Notes under the pieces: model-generated
The model's input: the letters and a program-made list of their open reading frames with translations, nothing else
Told to the model about the DNA's origin: nothing
Databases searched by the model: none
Shown here: positions 1 to 7,192 of the stretch, piece after piece
How positions within the stretch are numbered: position 1 is the first letter of the stretch
Layout of the letters: the number at the start of each line of letters is the position of its first letter
Position numbers and translations under genes: made by a program
Assembly (NCBI GenBank): GCA_022842805.1
Contig: JALHOX010000007.1
Coordinates: 1-31,849 of the forward strand
DNA from: Phycisphaerae bacterium
GTDB taxonomy: Bacteria > Planctomycetota > Phycisphaerae > UBA1845 > Fen-1342
DNA: 31,849 nucleotides
Direction: 5' to 3'

Positions 1-487
1 TCAGCAGCCCCACCAGCGCCCGCGAGCCGTTCGCCGCCGCCAAGTCGCGCTCGCTCACTCCATCGCGCAGCCCGGCATAAATCTGCGCACCCGCGTCGGC
101 GTGCAGGACATACCAAGCCTCGTGCTTAAGGTCCGCCGGCTGCGGCTGGCCCGGCGGGCGCGGCTTGGGGTGAACCTGAATGCTGAGATTCTCACGCGCG
201 TCCAAAAATTTGATCAGCCACGGAAACGCCCACTCGCCATCGCGCCCCGGCGCAGGGGATTGCAAGCGGCCTAGCGCATCGGCCAGCGGCAACCCCGCCA
301 GCGGTCCGTTCTCAACGATCGACATCGCCTGCGACAGCGGCGACACCTCCCACGTCTCACCGATCGCTTGCCCAGCCGGCAGCACCCGCCCGAAAACCCG
401 CTCAAGCGTCCGCCCGCCCCACGGCTTTGGCACAAGGATTGGCCGGCAAAGCAGCGGATAGGCAGCGATTTCGGAGCGAGCGCTCAC
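1..487 (-). CDS. manA: Class I mannose-6-phosphate isomerase, 5' part only
   Basis: The enzyme interconverts mannose 6-phosphate and fructose 6-phosphate in the cytoplasm, feeding GDP-mannose and glycan synthesis. The gene runs off the left edge; 162 codons are visible. I translated it by hand from a GTG at 487. The visible part has the type I features: an N-terminal PKPWGG stretch, GETWEVSP, then IKFLDA followed by LSIQVHPK. Gln104 and His106 of QVH match the zinc-binding Gln and His of the family, and Glu123 in KHEAWYVL matches the next zinc ligand region. The GTG overlaps the stop of the ComEA-like gene (GTGA) and has a GAGG about 7 bases upstream, so it is probably translationally coupled. 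The catalytic C-terminal half is outside the window. Confidence 0.92.
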   Translation of the reverse strand, partial: MSARSEIAAYPLLCRPILVPKPWGGRTLERVFGRVLPAGQAIGETWEVSPLSQAMSIVENGPLAGLPLADALGRLQSPAPGRDGEWAFPWLIKFLDARENLSIQVHPKPRPPGQPQPADLKHEAWYVLHADAGAQIYAGLRDGVSERDLAAANGSRALVGLL

Positions 488-819
488 GGCCCGACCTCAG
501 CAGCGCCGAAGACCACATGCTCCCCGATCGTGCGCAACGCGACCGGCCCGATCCCGCGAATCGCCCCCAAATCTTCGAGCGATCGAAACGCGCCGCCATG
601 AGCCGCGCGCTCGGCAACGATCGCCTCCGCGCGCGTCGGGCCGATCTGCGGCAACAGTGCGAGTTCCGCTACCCCAGCGCGGTTGACGTCGATCCGTAAC
701 CGGCAATCAGCCGGCTCGGCCATGCGGGGCGAAGTTCGAATGAGATGCGACCCCCCACACGCGATCGCCAGCACGCCGGCGACCGCTGCGGCCGTCGTTT
801 GCGGCGCGACCCGTCTCAT
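484..819 (-). CDS. ComEA-like helix-hairpin-helix protein
   Basis: A 111-residue protein with an N-terminal hydrophobic segment (about residues 8-28, AAAVAGVLAIACGG) and a C-terminal tandem helix-hairpin-helix domain. The domain reads IDVNRAGVAELALLPQIG, then a second HhH with FRSLEDL and IRGIGP. This matches the DNA-binding domain of ComEA, which binds incoming double-stranded DNA during natural transformation; in other bacteria single HhH proteins of this size have no proven competence role. The ATG at 819 overlaps the stop of the upstream GH10-like gene as ATGA, which decides the start. A GGAG lies only two bases before it, so coupling rather than independent initiation is likely. The Cys in the hydrophobic segment raises a lipoprotein alternative, but the lipobox is poor. 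Confidence 0.82.
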   Translation of the reverse strand: MRRVAPQTTAAAVAGVLAIACGGSHLIRTSPRMAEPADCRLRIDVNRAGVAELALLPQIGPTRAEAIVAERAAHGGAFRSLEDLGAIRGIGPVALRTIGEHVVFGAAEVGP

Positions 820-2366
820 TTCTCCGGCGGCGCCTGCAAGCGAGCACGAAGCTGGCTGAGCCGCTCGATAATCGGCTTGGCGTGATTCGCGGAATCGAAC
901 AGGCCCGACCCCGGTACCGCGATTTCCGGCGTATCCGACCATTCGCGGAAGACGACGCAATCGACATAGGGCTTCGAAAGAGCCACCTCGCACACCTGAC
1001 CGAGCCAATCGGCCTGCCCCGCCGGCGTCCAGGGCTGCCGCCACATCCCACCCGTCGCATGCGTATGTTCCGACGGCGCGGCGACCGCGGTGACGTGAAT
1101 CTGCTTGCCGAGGTTCGCCAGCCGGTCGATCAGCGAGCTGATTTGCAGCGGATCGCGCAGGTGATAGCCGTCGCTGTCGAGGCCGAAAACAAGCTGCACG
1201 CCGAAGCCGTCAAAATTGATCCCGCCCTGCACGGCCATGTCGGCGTACAGCAGTGGCGGAATGGTCTGCTGATTGCGGGCGTAATACTCGCCCCAGGGCT
1301 GCGCCAGATCGAGCAGAATCTTTGCGCGCGGCGCTGCGGCACGCGTCACCGACGCCGCCATCCGCGTCAGCTCCATGATCTGCTCAAAGCTGAACGCCAG
1401 CGCGTTGTCGGCGTGCAGCCCGCTCGCGACGATCCACGTATGCACGCGGTCGGCGTAGCGCTTCACCGTTCGCCGCAGATGCTCCTGCGTGTATTCAAAA
1501 ATCGTCTCAAAGTCGTTTTCCCAGATGTACATCCAATCCGGCACGAAGCGCACGCCGAAGTTCAGCAGCGGCCCGCCGATGACCTGCATGTCCGCCTTGC
1601 GCGCGGCGCCGATCCAGGCGTCGACGTGCTCAAAGTTCGAGACGTTTTCCTTCGGCTGCAAATCGCGCCAGACGAACGGAATCCGCAGCACGTCGAAGGT
1701 GTTCTTCACCTGCTGCGTCAGTTCCGGCGTCGGCAGGGCCTGGGGCGCACTGACCCCCAGAAACGGCCGCGAGAGCCCAGCCGCCTGATGCCGGCGATTC
1801 AGGAACACCCCCGCATGGAACATCGTCATCTGGTCCGAGGCGACCATCGCCGCCCGCAGAGCCTTCTCGGCGATCGGCCCGGCGGCGGCCGGGTCGTTGC
1901 CCGCCTGCAATGCCTGCACGAAGAGCTTTCGCGCCGCATCGACCCCGCTCGCAAAGGCGTCCATGCCCGGATAGTCAAACAGCCCCCACTCCTCCCGCTT
2001 CATGTTGATCCGCATCAGGCGATGACGCGCCAACTCCAGCGGCAGCAGGTAAGGCTCGGGGCGCGCCGGCAGGCGCGTCGTCTCGAGTTGCACCTGACCA
2101 TATTCGGGAACATCCCAAAGCAGCGACAGCGCCGTCGGCTCGCCGTTGCGGGCGGTGCAGACGACTTCATTGTTCTGGATGTGCAGGTCGCCACGTGTCG
2201 GCACGCCGTCGGTGCCGAGCAGGTGAGCCCCCTGCAAATCGAGATTTGGGCGGGCGCTGGCGGTGGGGCCGAGCAGAAACCGAAACACGCCGGGGGCCTT
2301 TCGGACCCGCGCCGGGGTGCGATTCGGGAGGACGGCGCGTGTCGCAGCGGACGAGTGTAATCGCAT
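816..2366 (-). CDS. GH10 xylanase-like protein without catalytic glutamates
   Basis: A 516-residue protein. Residues about 1-170 are an N-terminal region with no family I can name. Residues about 200-510 follow the GH10 TIM-barrel layout: a segment with VWRDLQPKE, YADRVHTW before the acid/base site, DGFGVQL, and a final strand VVFREWSD. In active GH10 enzymes the acid/base Glu follows a Trp in a WDxxNE motif; here the same place reads WIVASG (Trp311 to Gly316). The nucleophile Glu, normally in ITExD, corresponds to Ala427 in IHVTAV. Both catalytic acids therefore seem absent, so xylanase activity is unlikely and carbohydrate binding is possible. No signal peptide is evident. I chose ATG 2366 over a TTG 45 bases upstream because neither has a strong ribosome-binding site and ATG is the better codon. 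It is the first gene of an overlapping three-gene unit. Confidence 0.72.
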   Translation of the reverse strand: MRLHSSAATRAVLPNRTPARVRKAPGVFRFLLGPTASARPNLDLQGAHLLGTDGVPTRGDLHIQNNEVVCTARNGEPTALSLLWDVPEYGQVQLETTRLPARPEPYLLPLELARHRLMRINMKREEWGLFDYPGMDAFASGVDAARKLFVQALQAGNDPAAAGPIAEKALRAAMVASDQMTMFHAGVFLNRRHQAAGLSRPFLGVSAPQALPTPELTQQVKNTFDVLRIPFVWRDLQPKENVSNFEHVDAWIGAARKADMQVIGGPLLNFGVRFVPDWMYIWENDFETIFEYTQEHLRRTVKRYADRVHTWIVASGLHADNALAFSFEQIMELTRMAASVTRAAAPRAKILLDLAQPWGEYYARNQQTIPPLLYADMAVQGGINFDGFGVQLVFGLDSDGYHLRDPLQISSLIDRLANLGKQIHVTAVAAPSEHTHATGGMWRQPWTPAGQADWLGQVCEVALSKPYVDCVVFREWSDTPEIAVPGSGLFDSANHAKPIIERLSQLRARLQAPPEK

Positions 2367-2392
2367 CAGTTGCTCGTGGTAAACGTACGGGC

Positions 2393-2407
2393 CGCACTTC
2401 GAGTGCG
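2393..2407. other. Short hairpin between the lipoprotein gene and the GH10-like gene
   Basis: CGCACT and AGTGCG form a perfect 6-bp stem around a TCG loop. It lies about 80 bases past the lipoprotein stop and 27 bases before the chosen ATG of the GH10-like gene. It has no T-run on either strand. It could be a weak terminator, a leader structure, or chance in G+C-rich DNA. Confidence 0.28.
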
Positions 2408-2486
2408 ACAACCGCGATAATCAGTCAAACGTCCAGTCACTCCGAATCTTGCCGGCGTTATCCGCCGACCGAGCGCGGCCGCCGTC

Positions 2487-2999
2487 TTATTCCGCGGGGT
2501 TCACGGTCACCTGGACCTCGTCAAACGCGGCCGAAAAGCCATCCAGCACGGCGACAGTGAAGGTGAAGGTGGTGGGTGAGGTGATATCGGTGGGCGCGGT
2601 GAAAGAAACCACCGCCGCGAAGGGCGAACTTTCGAATTCGATCGTCCGGTCGCCGTCGACTTGGGACCACACGAACAGCAGCCGGTCTTTGTCCGGATCG
2701 GTCGAGCCGGTCGCATCCAGGCGAACAACCTGCCCGGCGCTCGCGGAGATGTCGTCGCCGGCCCGCGCCGTCGGCGGGCGGTTGGTCAGCGAGTTATCGA
2801 CATCGTCCCCGCCGCCGCTGGGCGAATTGCTGTTGCCGTTGTCGGCAGGAGTGTCCGTCACCGGTACGCAGGCGGGAAACGCCAGCCCCAGCGTGAGCAT
2901 CGCTCCGAAAAGCCCCAGCCGGGCCATTCGCCGCGACGGGCGAGCTTCGGAAAAGACGAAGGGAATCTCGATCGGCCGAACGAATGAACCGTGCTTCAT
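2487..2999 (-). CDS. Exported lipoprotein with a PKD/Ig-like domain
   Basis: A 170-residue protein. A basic N-terminus is followed by a hydrophobic segment (MARLGLFGAMLTLGLAFPAC) ending in a Cys near residue 44, which looks like a lipoprotein signal peptide, although FPAC is not a perfect lipobox. A Ser/Gly/Asn-rich linker follows. Then comes one beta-sandwich domain with the PKD/REJ-type pattern: PTARAGDD, VRLDATGSTDPDKD, FVWSQVDGD, and a final strand EVQVTVNP. Such domains are structural or adhesive on cell surfaces; no catalytic residues are visible. The ATG at 2999 has a GAGGGA about 5-8 bases upstream. The frame stays open further upstream, but those codons lack a signal peptide. The specific role is unknown. 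Confidence 0.75.
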   Translation of the reverse strand: MKHGSFVRPIEIPFVFSEARPSRRMARLGLFGAMLTLGLAFPACVPVTDTPADNGNSNSPSGGGDDVDNSLTNRPPTARAGDDISASAGQVVRLDATGSTDPDKDRLLFVWSQVDGDRTIEFESSPFAAVVSFTAPTDITSPTTFTFTVAVLDGFSAAFDEVQVTVNPAE

Positions 3000-3365
3000 C
3001 GATCCCTCGATACTTGGAGCAGCAGCAAAAAGGGCGTCGGCGCGTCTGATATCGACGGACCGACGGGCCGGCGGTTCCCACCGCCGCGCGAACAACCTTT
3101 CATTCGTGCGTCGGATGGCCCAATCGCACAACGTCGCGACAGTTTTCGACGCAACTCGCGCCGCGAATCCTGACGACTCGCTTGGCAAACCGCCATCGAT
3201 ATCGTTAGCATTTCTGCTGAGAAACGTACGCAACTCTTGCTTTTATCGGCCAGTTCGCCCCGCGAGTTGACCGATCTTAGATATCGGAAACTGTGTTCGT
3301 CATCGGCGGCTCGCAGCCCCGCCCCGAAGCACTTCGCGGGTTGGCGCGCCGCGCGGAGTTGCACC
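3000..3365. other. 366-base divergent spacer
   Basis: This spacer separates the minus-strand lipoprotein gene and the plus-strand zinc-ribbon gene, so it must carry promoters for both. On the plus strand a TTGACC occurs at 3267-3272 with an A+T-richer stretch after it, but no convincing -10 at the right spacing. CCGAT and ATCGG at 3271-3287 form a 5-bp inverted pair. Open frames across it are extensions of flanking genes or shadows. I see no RNA gene. Confidence 0.5.
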
Positions 3366-3875
3366 ATGTCCGACGATCAGACTCTCGAAATTTGTGGCGC
3401 GTGCGGCGCCACCATCTACCCCGAACACATCACCAGCCGAAAAGCCGAGCGCATTTCCGGCACGCTGCTCTGTGTGCATTGCGTGCGCGAAAAGCGCGGC
3501 GAAGCCGACGCTGCGGCGGAGCAACACGAAGCCGAGTTCGCCGCCGCAAATGGCACGCACGCCGCCGCGAGCGCCAACGGCGTCACGGCCGTCGCATCGC
3601 CACCCAGACCCCGCGCCGCGATCCAGTTCGAACGCACCGCGCCGGAGCGCAAGGCCGAGTATCGCCGCCCCACGCTCACCGACCCCGCTGTCGCCACGCG
3701 CTGTCGCGTCTTCCACTGTCGCTTGAACGACGCCTCGATCCGCAACATGGAGGATCAGGTGAACGCCTGGGTCGATGCCCAGGAAGAAATCCGCATCAAG
3801 TTCAGCACCACAACCGTCGGCACCTTCGAAGGCAAGGCCGCCGATCCGCACCTGATTCTGACAGTCTTTTACTAA
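3366..3875 (+). CDS. Zinc-ribbon protein with a conserved C-terminal domain of unknown function
   Basis: A 169-residue cytoplasmic protein with no signal peptide. Residues about 9-42 carry two Cys pairs (CGACG and CVHC) that should bind one zinc. A low-complexity Ala/Asn/Glu linker follows (about 45-85). The last 60 or so residues form a compact alpha/beta domain with RVFHCRLND, a predicted helix around MEDQVNAWVDAQ, then IKFSTTTVG and LILTVFY. From memory, similar C-terminal segments occur in small conserved proteins of planctomycetes and other bacteria, without an assigned function. The ATG at 3366 has a GGAG seven bases upstream. It is the only plus-strand gene in the left 26 kb. DNA or RNA binding through the ribbon is a guess. 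Confidence 0.75.
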   Translation: MSDDQTLEICGACGATIYPEHITSRKAERISGTLLCVHCVREKRGEADAAAEQHEAEFAAANGTHAAASANGVTAVASPPRPRAAIQFERTAPERKAEYRRPTLTDPAVATRCRVFHCRLNDASIRNMEDQVNAWVDAQEEIRIKFSTTTVGTFEGKAADPHLILTVFY

Positions 3876-3917
3876 CCGCGTGATTTTTGCCGCGTCGGCG
3901 CAAAGGCGCCGGCGGGC

Positions 3918-3939
3918 GCTCAGGTGACACTGCCTGAGC
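3918..3939. terminator. Candidate bidirectional terminator hairpin
   Basis: GCTCAGG and CCTGAGC form a perfect 7-bp stem with an 8-base loop between two convergent genes. It abuts the stop codon of the ABC exporter gene and lies 43 bases past the stop of the zinc-ribbon gene. No T-tract follows on either strand, so intrinsic termination is only possible. Confidence 0.4.
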
Positions 3940-5870
3940 TAATGCGCCGCCCCGCGGTACAGCCCGACAAACAGCGGGCAGCGCTCCAGCAACTCAGCCC
4001 GCGTGCCGACGTCGACAATCCGCCCCGCATCCATCACCACGATCCGGTCCGCCATGTCCATCACCGTGTGCCGATGGGCGATCAAAAACGTCGTCTTGCC
4101 GACCCGCAGCTCGTCAAGCGCATCGTGAATCTTGGCCTCGCTCTCGGCGTCAATCTCGCTCGTCGCTTCGTCAAAGATCAACACCCGCGCCGGCTTCAGG
4201 AATGCGCGTGCGATCGACAGCCGCTGCCGCTGGCCGCCCGAAAGCGTCGCCCCGAATTCTCCCACCCGCGTCTCATACTTATCGTTCAAGCGATCGATGA
4301 AATCGGCGGCGTGGGCGTGGGCCACGGCGTGTTGAACATCGACAGGCTGAGCGTTTTCTCGTCCATACCCGACATTCTCCGCCACGCTGCGGGCAAAGAT
4401 CACCGCCCGCTGATCGACAATCGCAATCGCCTGCCGCAAATCGCGCAGCGACAGCTCGCGCGTATCGCGCCCATCCAGCCGAATCGCGCCCCCCTGCTGC
4501 TCGAGCAAGCGCGGCAACAGCCGCAGCAGCGTCGATTTGCCGCTGCCGTTGGGCCCCACCACCGCCACGCATTCGCCCGCATTCACCCGCAGACTCACGC
4601 GATCTAGCGCGAGCGGCGTATCGGCGGCATAGCGAAACACGATCTCGGAAAACTCAACCACCGGCGGACCGCTCAGCGCCAGCCGCTTGCCGCCGCGCTT
4701 TTCCTCGGGCTGATCGAGAAAGCCGAAGATGCGATGGGCCGCGGAGCTGGAGCGCTGCACCATGTTGTAGACGTTGGCGATCTTGCGGATCGGGTCGAGC
4801 ATGGCCGCGAGCAGGCCGACCATCAGCAGAAAGCGCGACGGCTCGATCTCGCCGGAAAAGACGCGCGAGGCGAGCCAGACGATGCCGGCCGACGCCGCCA
4901 GAATCCCCGCGACCTCGATCAGGGGCGACGAAATCGCCTCGACCCAGGCCAGCTTGAGCTGTTGTTTCAGCATCTGGCGCTCCAGCCGCCACATCCGCTT
5001 GCGCTCGTAATTCTCGCGCGTGTAGCTCTTCACCACGGCGACGCCCTGCAGCGTTTCCTCGAGCCCCGCCAGCAGAAAGCCGTAGCCCTCCAGCAGCTTG
5101 ACGGTTGCCTTGCGAATCTGGCGGCCGAAATACCAAAGCAGCCCGATGGCGGGCGGCGCGATGGCTAGCGCGGTGAGCGTCAGGCGCGCATCAATCATGA
5201 TTGCGACGATCAGAACGCAGATCGCCTTGAGCGGCTCGCGGGCCACCTTGCCAAAGAGCGTCGTCAGGCCGAGGAAGACCTCGCGCACGTCAGAAAGAAA
5301 CTGGCTGACGACGTTGGAGAGCTCCCCCGAAAGCGCGGTCATGGGGATATAGAGCGCCTTGCGATACATCTTGCGGCGAAGGTCCATCACCGCGCGATTG
5401 CAGGCGTGCAGCACGAGGTATTGCGAGAGCACGCGGAAGACATTTCCGACGACATTGAGCGCAAATAGAACGCCGAGCAGGATCAGGAGTGTTCGCATCG
5501 GGCTATCGGCGGAAGCAGCGCCTTCGACGGGCGCGGGAAACCAGCGGGCGGCGCTCGCGACCCAGTCGGCGTAAAAGGCGCCCTTGGCTTGGGCCTTCGC
5601 CGCCCACTCCGCCAAATAGACACCGAGACTCTTTTTCTCGACCACCACGTTCAGGACGGGCAGCATGCCGGCCAGGCTGGTGGCGTACGTGAGTGCGACG
5701 CCAAAGCCCAGCACCAGGCCGCAAATCAACCGTCGGCGATGGGGCCACACCAGCGCGAGCATGCGCCAATAAGCGGAACTGAGTTCCTTGCGCGAGGGCG
5801 GGGTGAAACGCTTGCGGTCGAGCAGCGTGGGAGCGCGCGGCTCCAGCAGGTCTTCGGGCGAATCGCTCAT
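3939..5870 (-). CDS. MsbA-like ABC exporter, fused permease and ATPase
   Basis: A 643-residue half-transporter of the type that works as a homodimer and exports lipids, lipopolysaccharide precursors, drugs or peptides across the inner membrane. The N-terminal part (about residues 35-370) holds the six-helix exporter transmembrane domain, with an unusually long periplasmic stretch between the first two helices. The C-terminal ATPase has Walker A GPNGSGKST near 438-446, signature LSGGQRQR near 543, Walker B VLIFDEATS just after, and a switch His in IAHRH. All nucleotide-binding motifs look intact. ATSEID replaces the more usual ATSALD, which is a mild variation. The ATG at 5870 lacks a strong ribosome-binding site. 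The substrate cannot be told from sequence; no glycolipid genes lie next to it. Confidence 0.92.
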   Translation of the reverse strand: MSDSPEDLLEPRAPTLLDRKRFTPPSRKELSSAYWRMLALVWPHRRRLICGLVLGFGVALTYATSLAGMLPVLNVVVEKKSLGVYLAEWAAKAQAKGAFYADWVASAARWFPAPVEGAASADSPMRTLLILLGVLFALNVVGNVFRVLSQYLVLHACNRAVMDLRRKMYRKALYIPMTALSGELSNVVSQFLSDVREVFLGLTTLFGKVAREPLKAICVLIVAIMIDARLTLTALAIAPPAIGLLWYFGRQIRKATVKLLEGYGFLLAGLEETLQGVAVVKSYTRENYERKRMWRLERQMLKQQLKLAWVEAISSPLIEVAGILAASAGIVWLASRVFSGEIEPSRFLLMVGLLAAMLDPIRKIANVYNMVQRSSSAAHRIFGFLDQPEEKRGGKRLALSGPPVVEFSEIVFRYAADTPLALDRVSLRVNAGECVAVVGPNGSGKSTLLRLLPRLLEQQGGAIRLDGRDTRELSLRDLRQAIAIVDQRAVIFARSVAENVGYGRENAQPVDVQHAVAHAHAADFIDRLNDKYETRVGEFGATLSGGQRQRLSIARAFLKPARVLIFDEATSEIDAESEAKIHDALDELRVGKTTFLIAHRHTVMDMADRIVVMDAGRIVDVGTRAELLERCPLFVGLYRGAAH

Positions 5871-5927
5871 GAGTGGCGGAAGATTAGGGCAGATCGCGCC
5901 GCGCGAACACCCTCCTCGGGCAGCCCA

Positions 5928-6899
5928 CTAGAAGTGCAGGCCCAGCTCAAGACGGAAGACCGGGCCGTCGTCGAAGTCGATGCGGCTCTGTCCGCGATCG
6001 TCGAAGTTGCGACCCTCGAAAACGAAACGATCAAACGCGTATCCGCCGAAGAGGTTCACGGCGGCGTTCTCATTCACCGTCCAGCGCATGCCCGCGCCGG
6101 CGCGCTGCTCGAAGAGGAACAGCCGATCGCCTGAATCCTCGCGATCGGCCCGCGCGAAACGGCGATTTTCGAACACATACTCGGTGAAGAGCACGATGCT
6201 GTCGGTGAGGTCGAACTTAATCTCCGCCCCGCCGGTGCGCGGCAAAAAATAGCGAGCGCTCGCCGTCCAACGCGGCGCGAACCGCCAGCGGATCGCACTG
6301 AGCGGCGCCCCCGCGAGCAATTGCACTTCCTCGCTCGGCCGCCAGAACCACGCGGCCCCCGGCAACGGCAGGAACTGAGCAAAGTCGCGGTTGTTGGAAT
6401 AGTTCACCAGGAAAAGCCAGCCGGCCTTTGGGCTGCTGGGCAAAAGGTAGAACAGGTTGCCCTGCACCAGCAGCTCGGCGAGGCTCGCAAAGGGGCGGTC
6501 GCTGGCCGAGCCGAGTTCGAGGTTGCCGCCGATCCGCCGGCCCTGCTCCAGTTGCTTCCGATAGGCGAACCCCAGCCGGATGTCCCACAGATGGTCGGGG
6601 AAAGCGTCGAACGATTCGCTCAAGATCGCCTCGCCGGCGGTGTCGAGCGCGCCGAAGACTCCGTACGCCGTCAACTCTTCGGTTTCGCTCTGCTCGATGG
6701 GGATGGTCAGGCGCATCCGCTGATCGAACAGCTCCAGCTCGCCGCCGCGGGTCACATCGGTTGAGGGGTAAAAGCGTGTTTCGTAGTCGATGTTGAGTTT
6801 GGCCGAGCCGATCGGCGACGCCAGGAGTCGCTCCAGGTCGGCGCCGGGCGGGGCGGCGAGGGCGATGGAACCGGCGCTGAATCCACACCATTGAAGCAT
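5928..6899 (-). CDS. Probable outer-membrane beta-barrel, DUF6268-like
   Basis: About 323 residues. A short hydrophobic N-terminus ending in ALAAP may be a signal peptide. The rest is built from alternating polar/hydrophobic strands rich in aromatic residues, for example LNIDYETRFYP, WDIRLGFAYRKQL and WLFLVNYSNN. It ends in LELGLHF; a C-terminal Phe on a beta-strand is the usual recognition signal of the outer-membrane assembly machinery. The arrangement is like DUF6268 barrels that I recall as common in planctomycetes. The start is uncertain: ATG 6899 has no clear ribosome-binding site, and a TTG at 6956 would add an Arg-rich n-region. Function is unknown; a passive pore or structural barrel are the alternatives. 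It lies 57 bases before the exporter gene in the same direction. Confidence 0.6.
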   Translation of the reverse strand: MLQWCGFSAGSIALAAPPGADLERLLASPIGSAKLNIDYETRFYPSTDVTRGGELELFDQRMRLTIPIEQSETEELTAYGVFGALDTAGEAILSESFDAFPDHLWDIRLGFAYRKQLEQGRRIGGNLELGSASDRPFASLAELLVQGNLFYLLPSSPKAGWLFLVNYSNNRDFAQFLPLPGAAWFWRPSEEVQLLAGAPLSAIRWRFAPRWTASARYFLPRTGGAEIKFDLTDSIVLFTEYVFENRRFARADREDSGDRLFLFEQRAGAGMRWTVNENAAVNLFGGYAFDRFVFEGRNFDDRGQSRIDFDDGPVFRLELGLHF

Positions 6900-7132
6900 G
6901 ATGCGAACTGCGGCAACGGAACGCGAACGGCGCGCCGAGACGATAGTTGAGATCAAGTGAGAGTCCGAGTGGTGCGAATCAGGGCGGAAATCATAGCGAC
7001 AATGATAGGCAGTACGGGTGTCCGGCGACGTGGAAAGCCCCTCGCTCGTGCCGGCAAGCTGGCCGCAGCCAGACGGGCCGAGATTCATACCGACTGAACT
7101 CTGCCGGCGATCACGACAGACGGTGGTGTCGT

Positions 7133-7154
7133 CGGCCGGCGAAGTCGCCGGCCG
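7133..7154. terminator. Strong inverted repeat downstream of aspS
   Basis: CGGCCGGCGA and TCGCCGGCCG form a 10-bp perfect inverted repeat separated by AG, 39 bases past the aspS stop. It lies in the 293-base spacer before the barrel gene; I see nothing else in that spacer. Without a T-tract it may be an intrinsic terminator variant or a dispersed palindrome. Confidence 0.42.
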
Positions 7155-7192
7155 CTACTTCTCACGAGCCAGATCAGCGAGGACGCCGACCG

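Noticed and set aside
882..2360. Plus-strand open frame of 492 codons opposite the GH10-like gene
   Set aside because: Arg/His-rich shadow without motifs; the minus frame follows the GH10 fold and overlaps its neighbour as expected.
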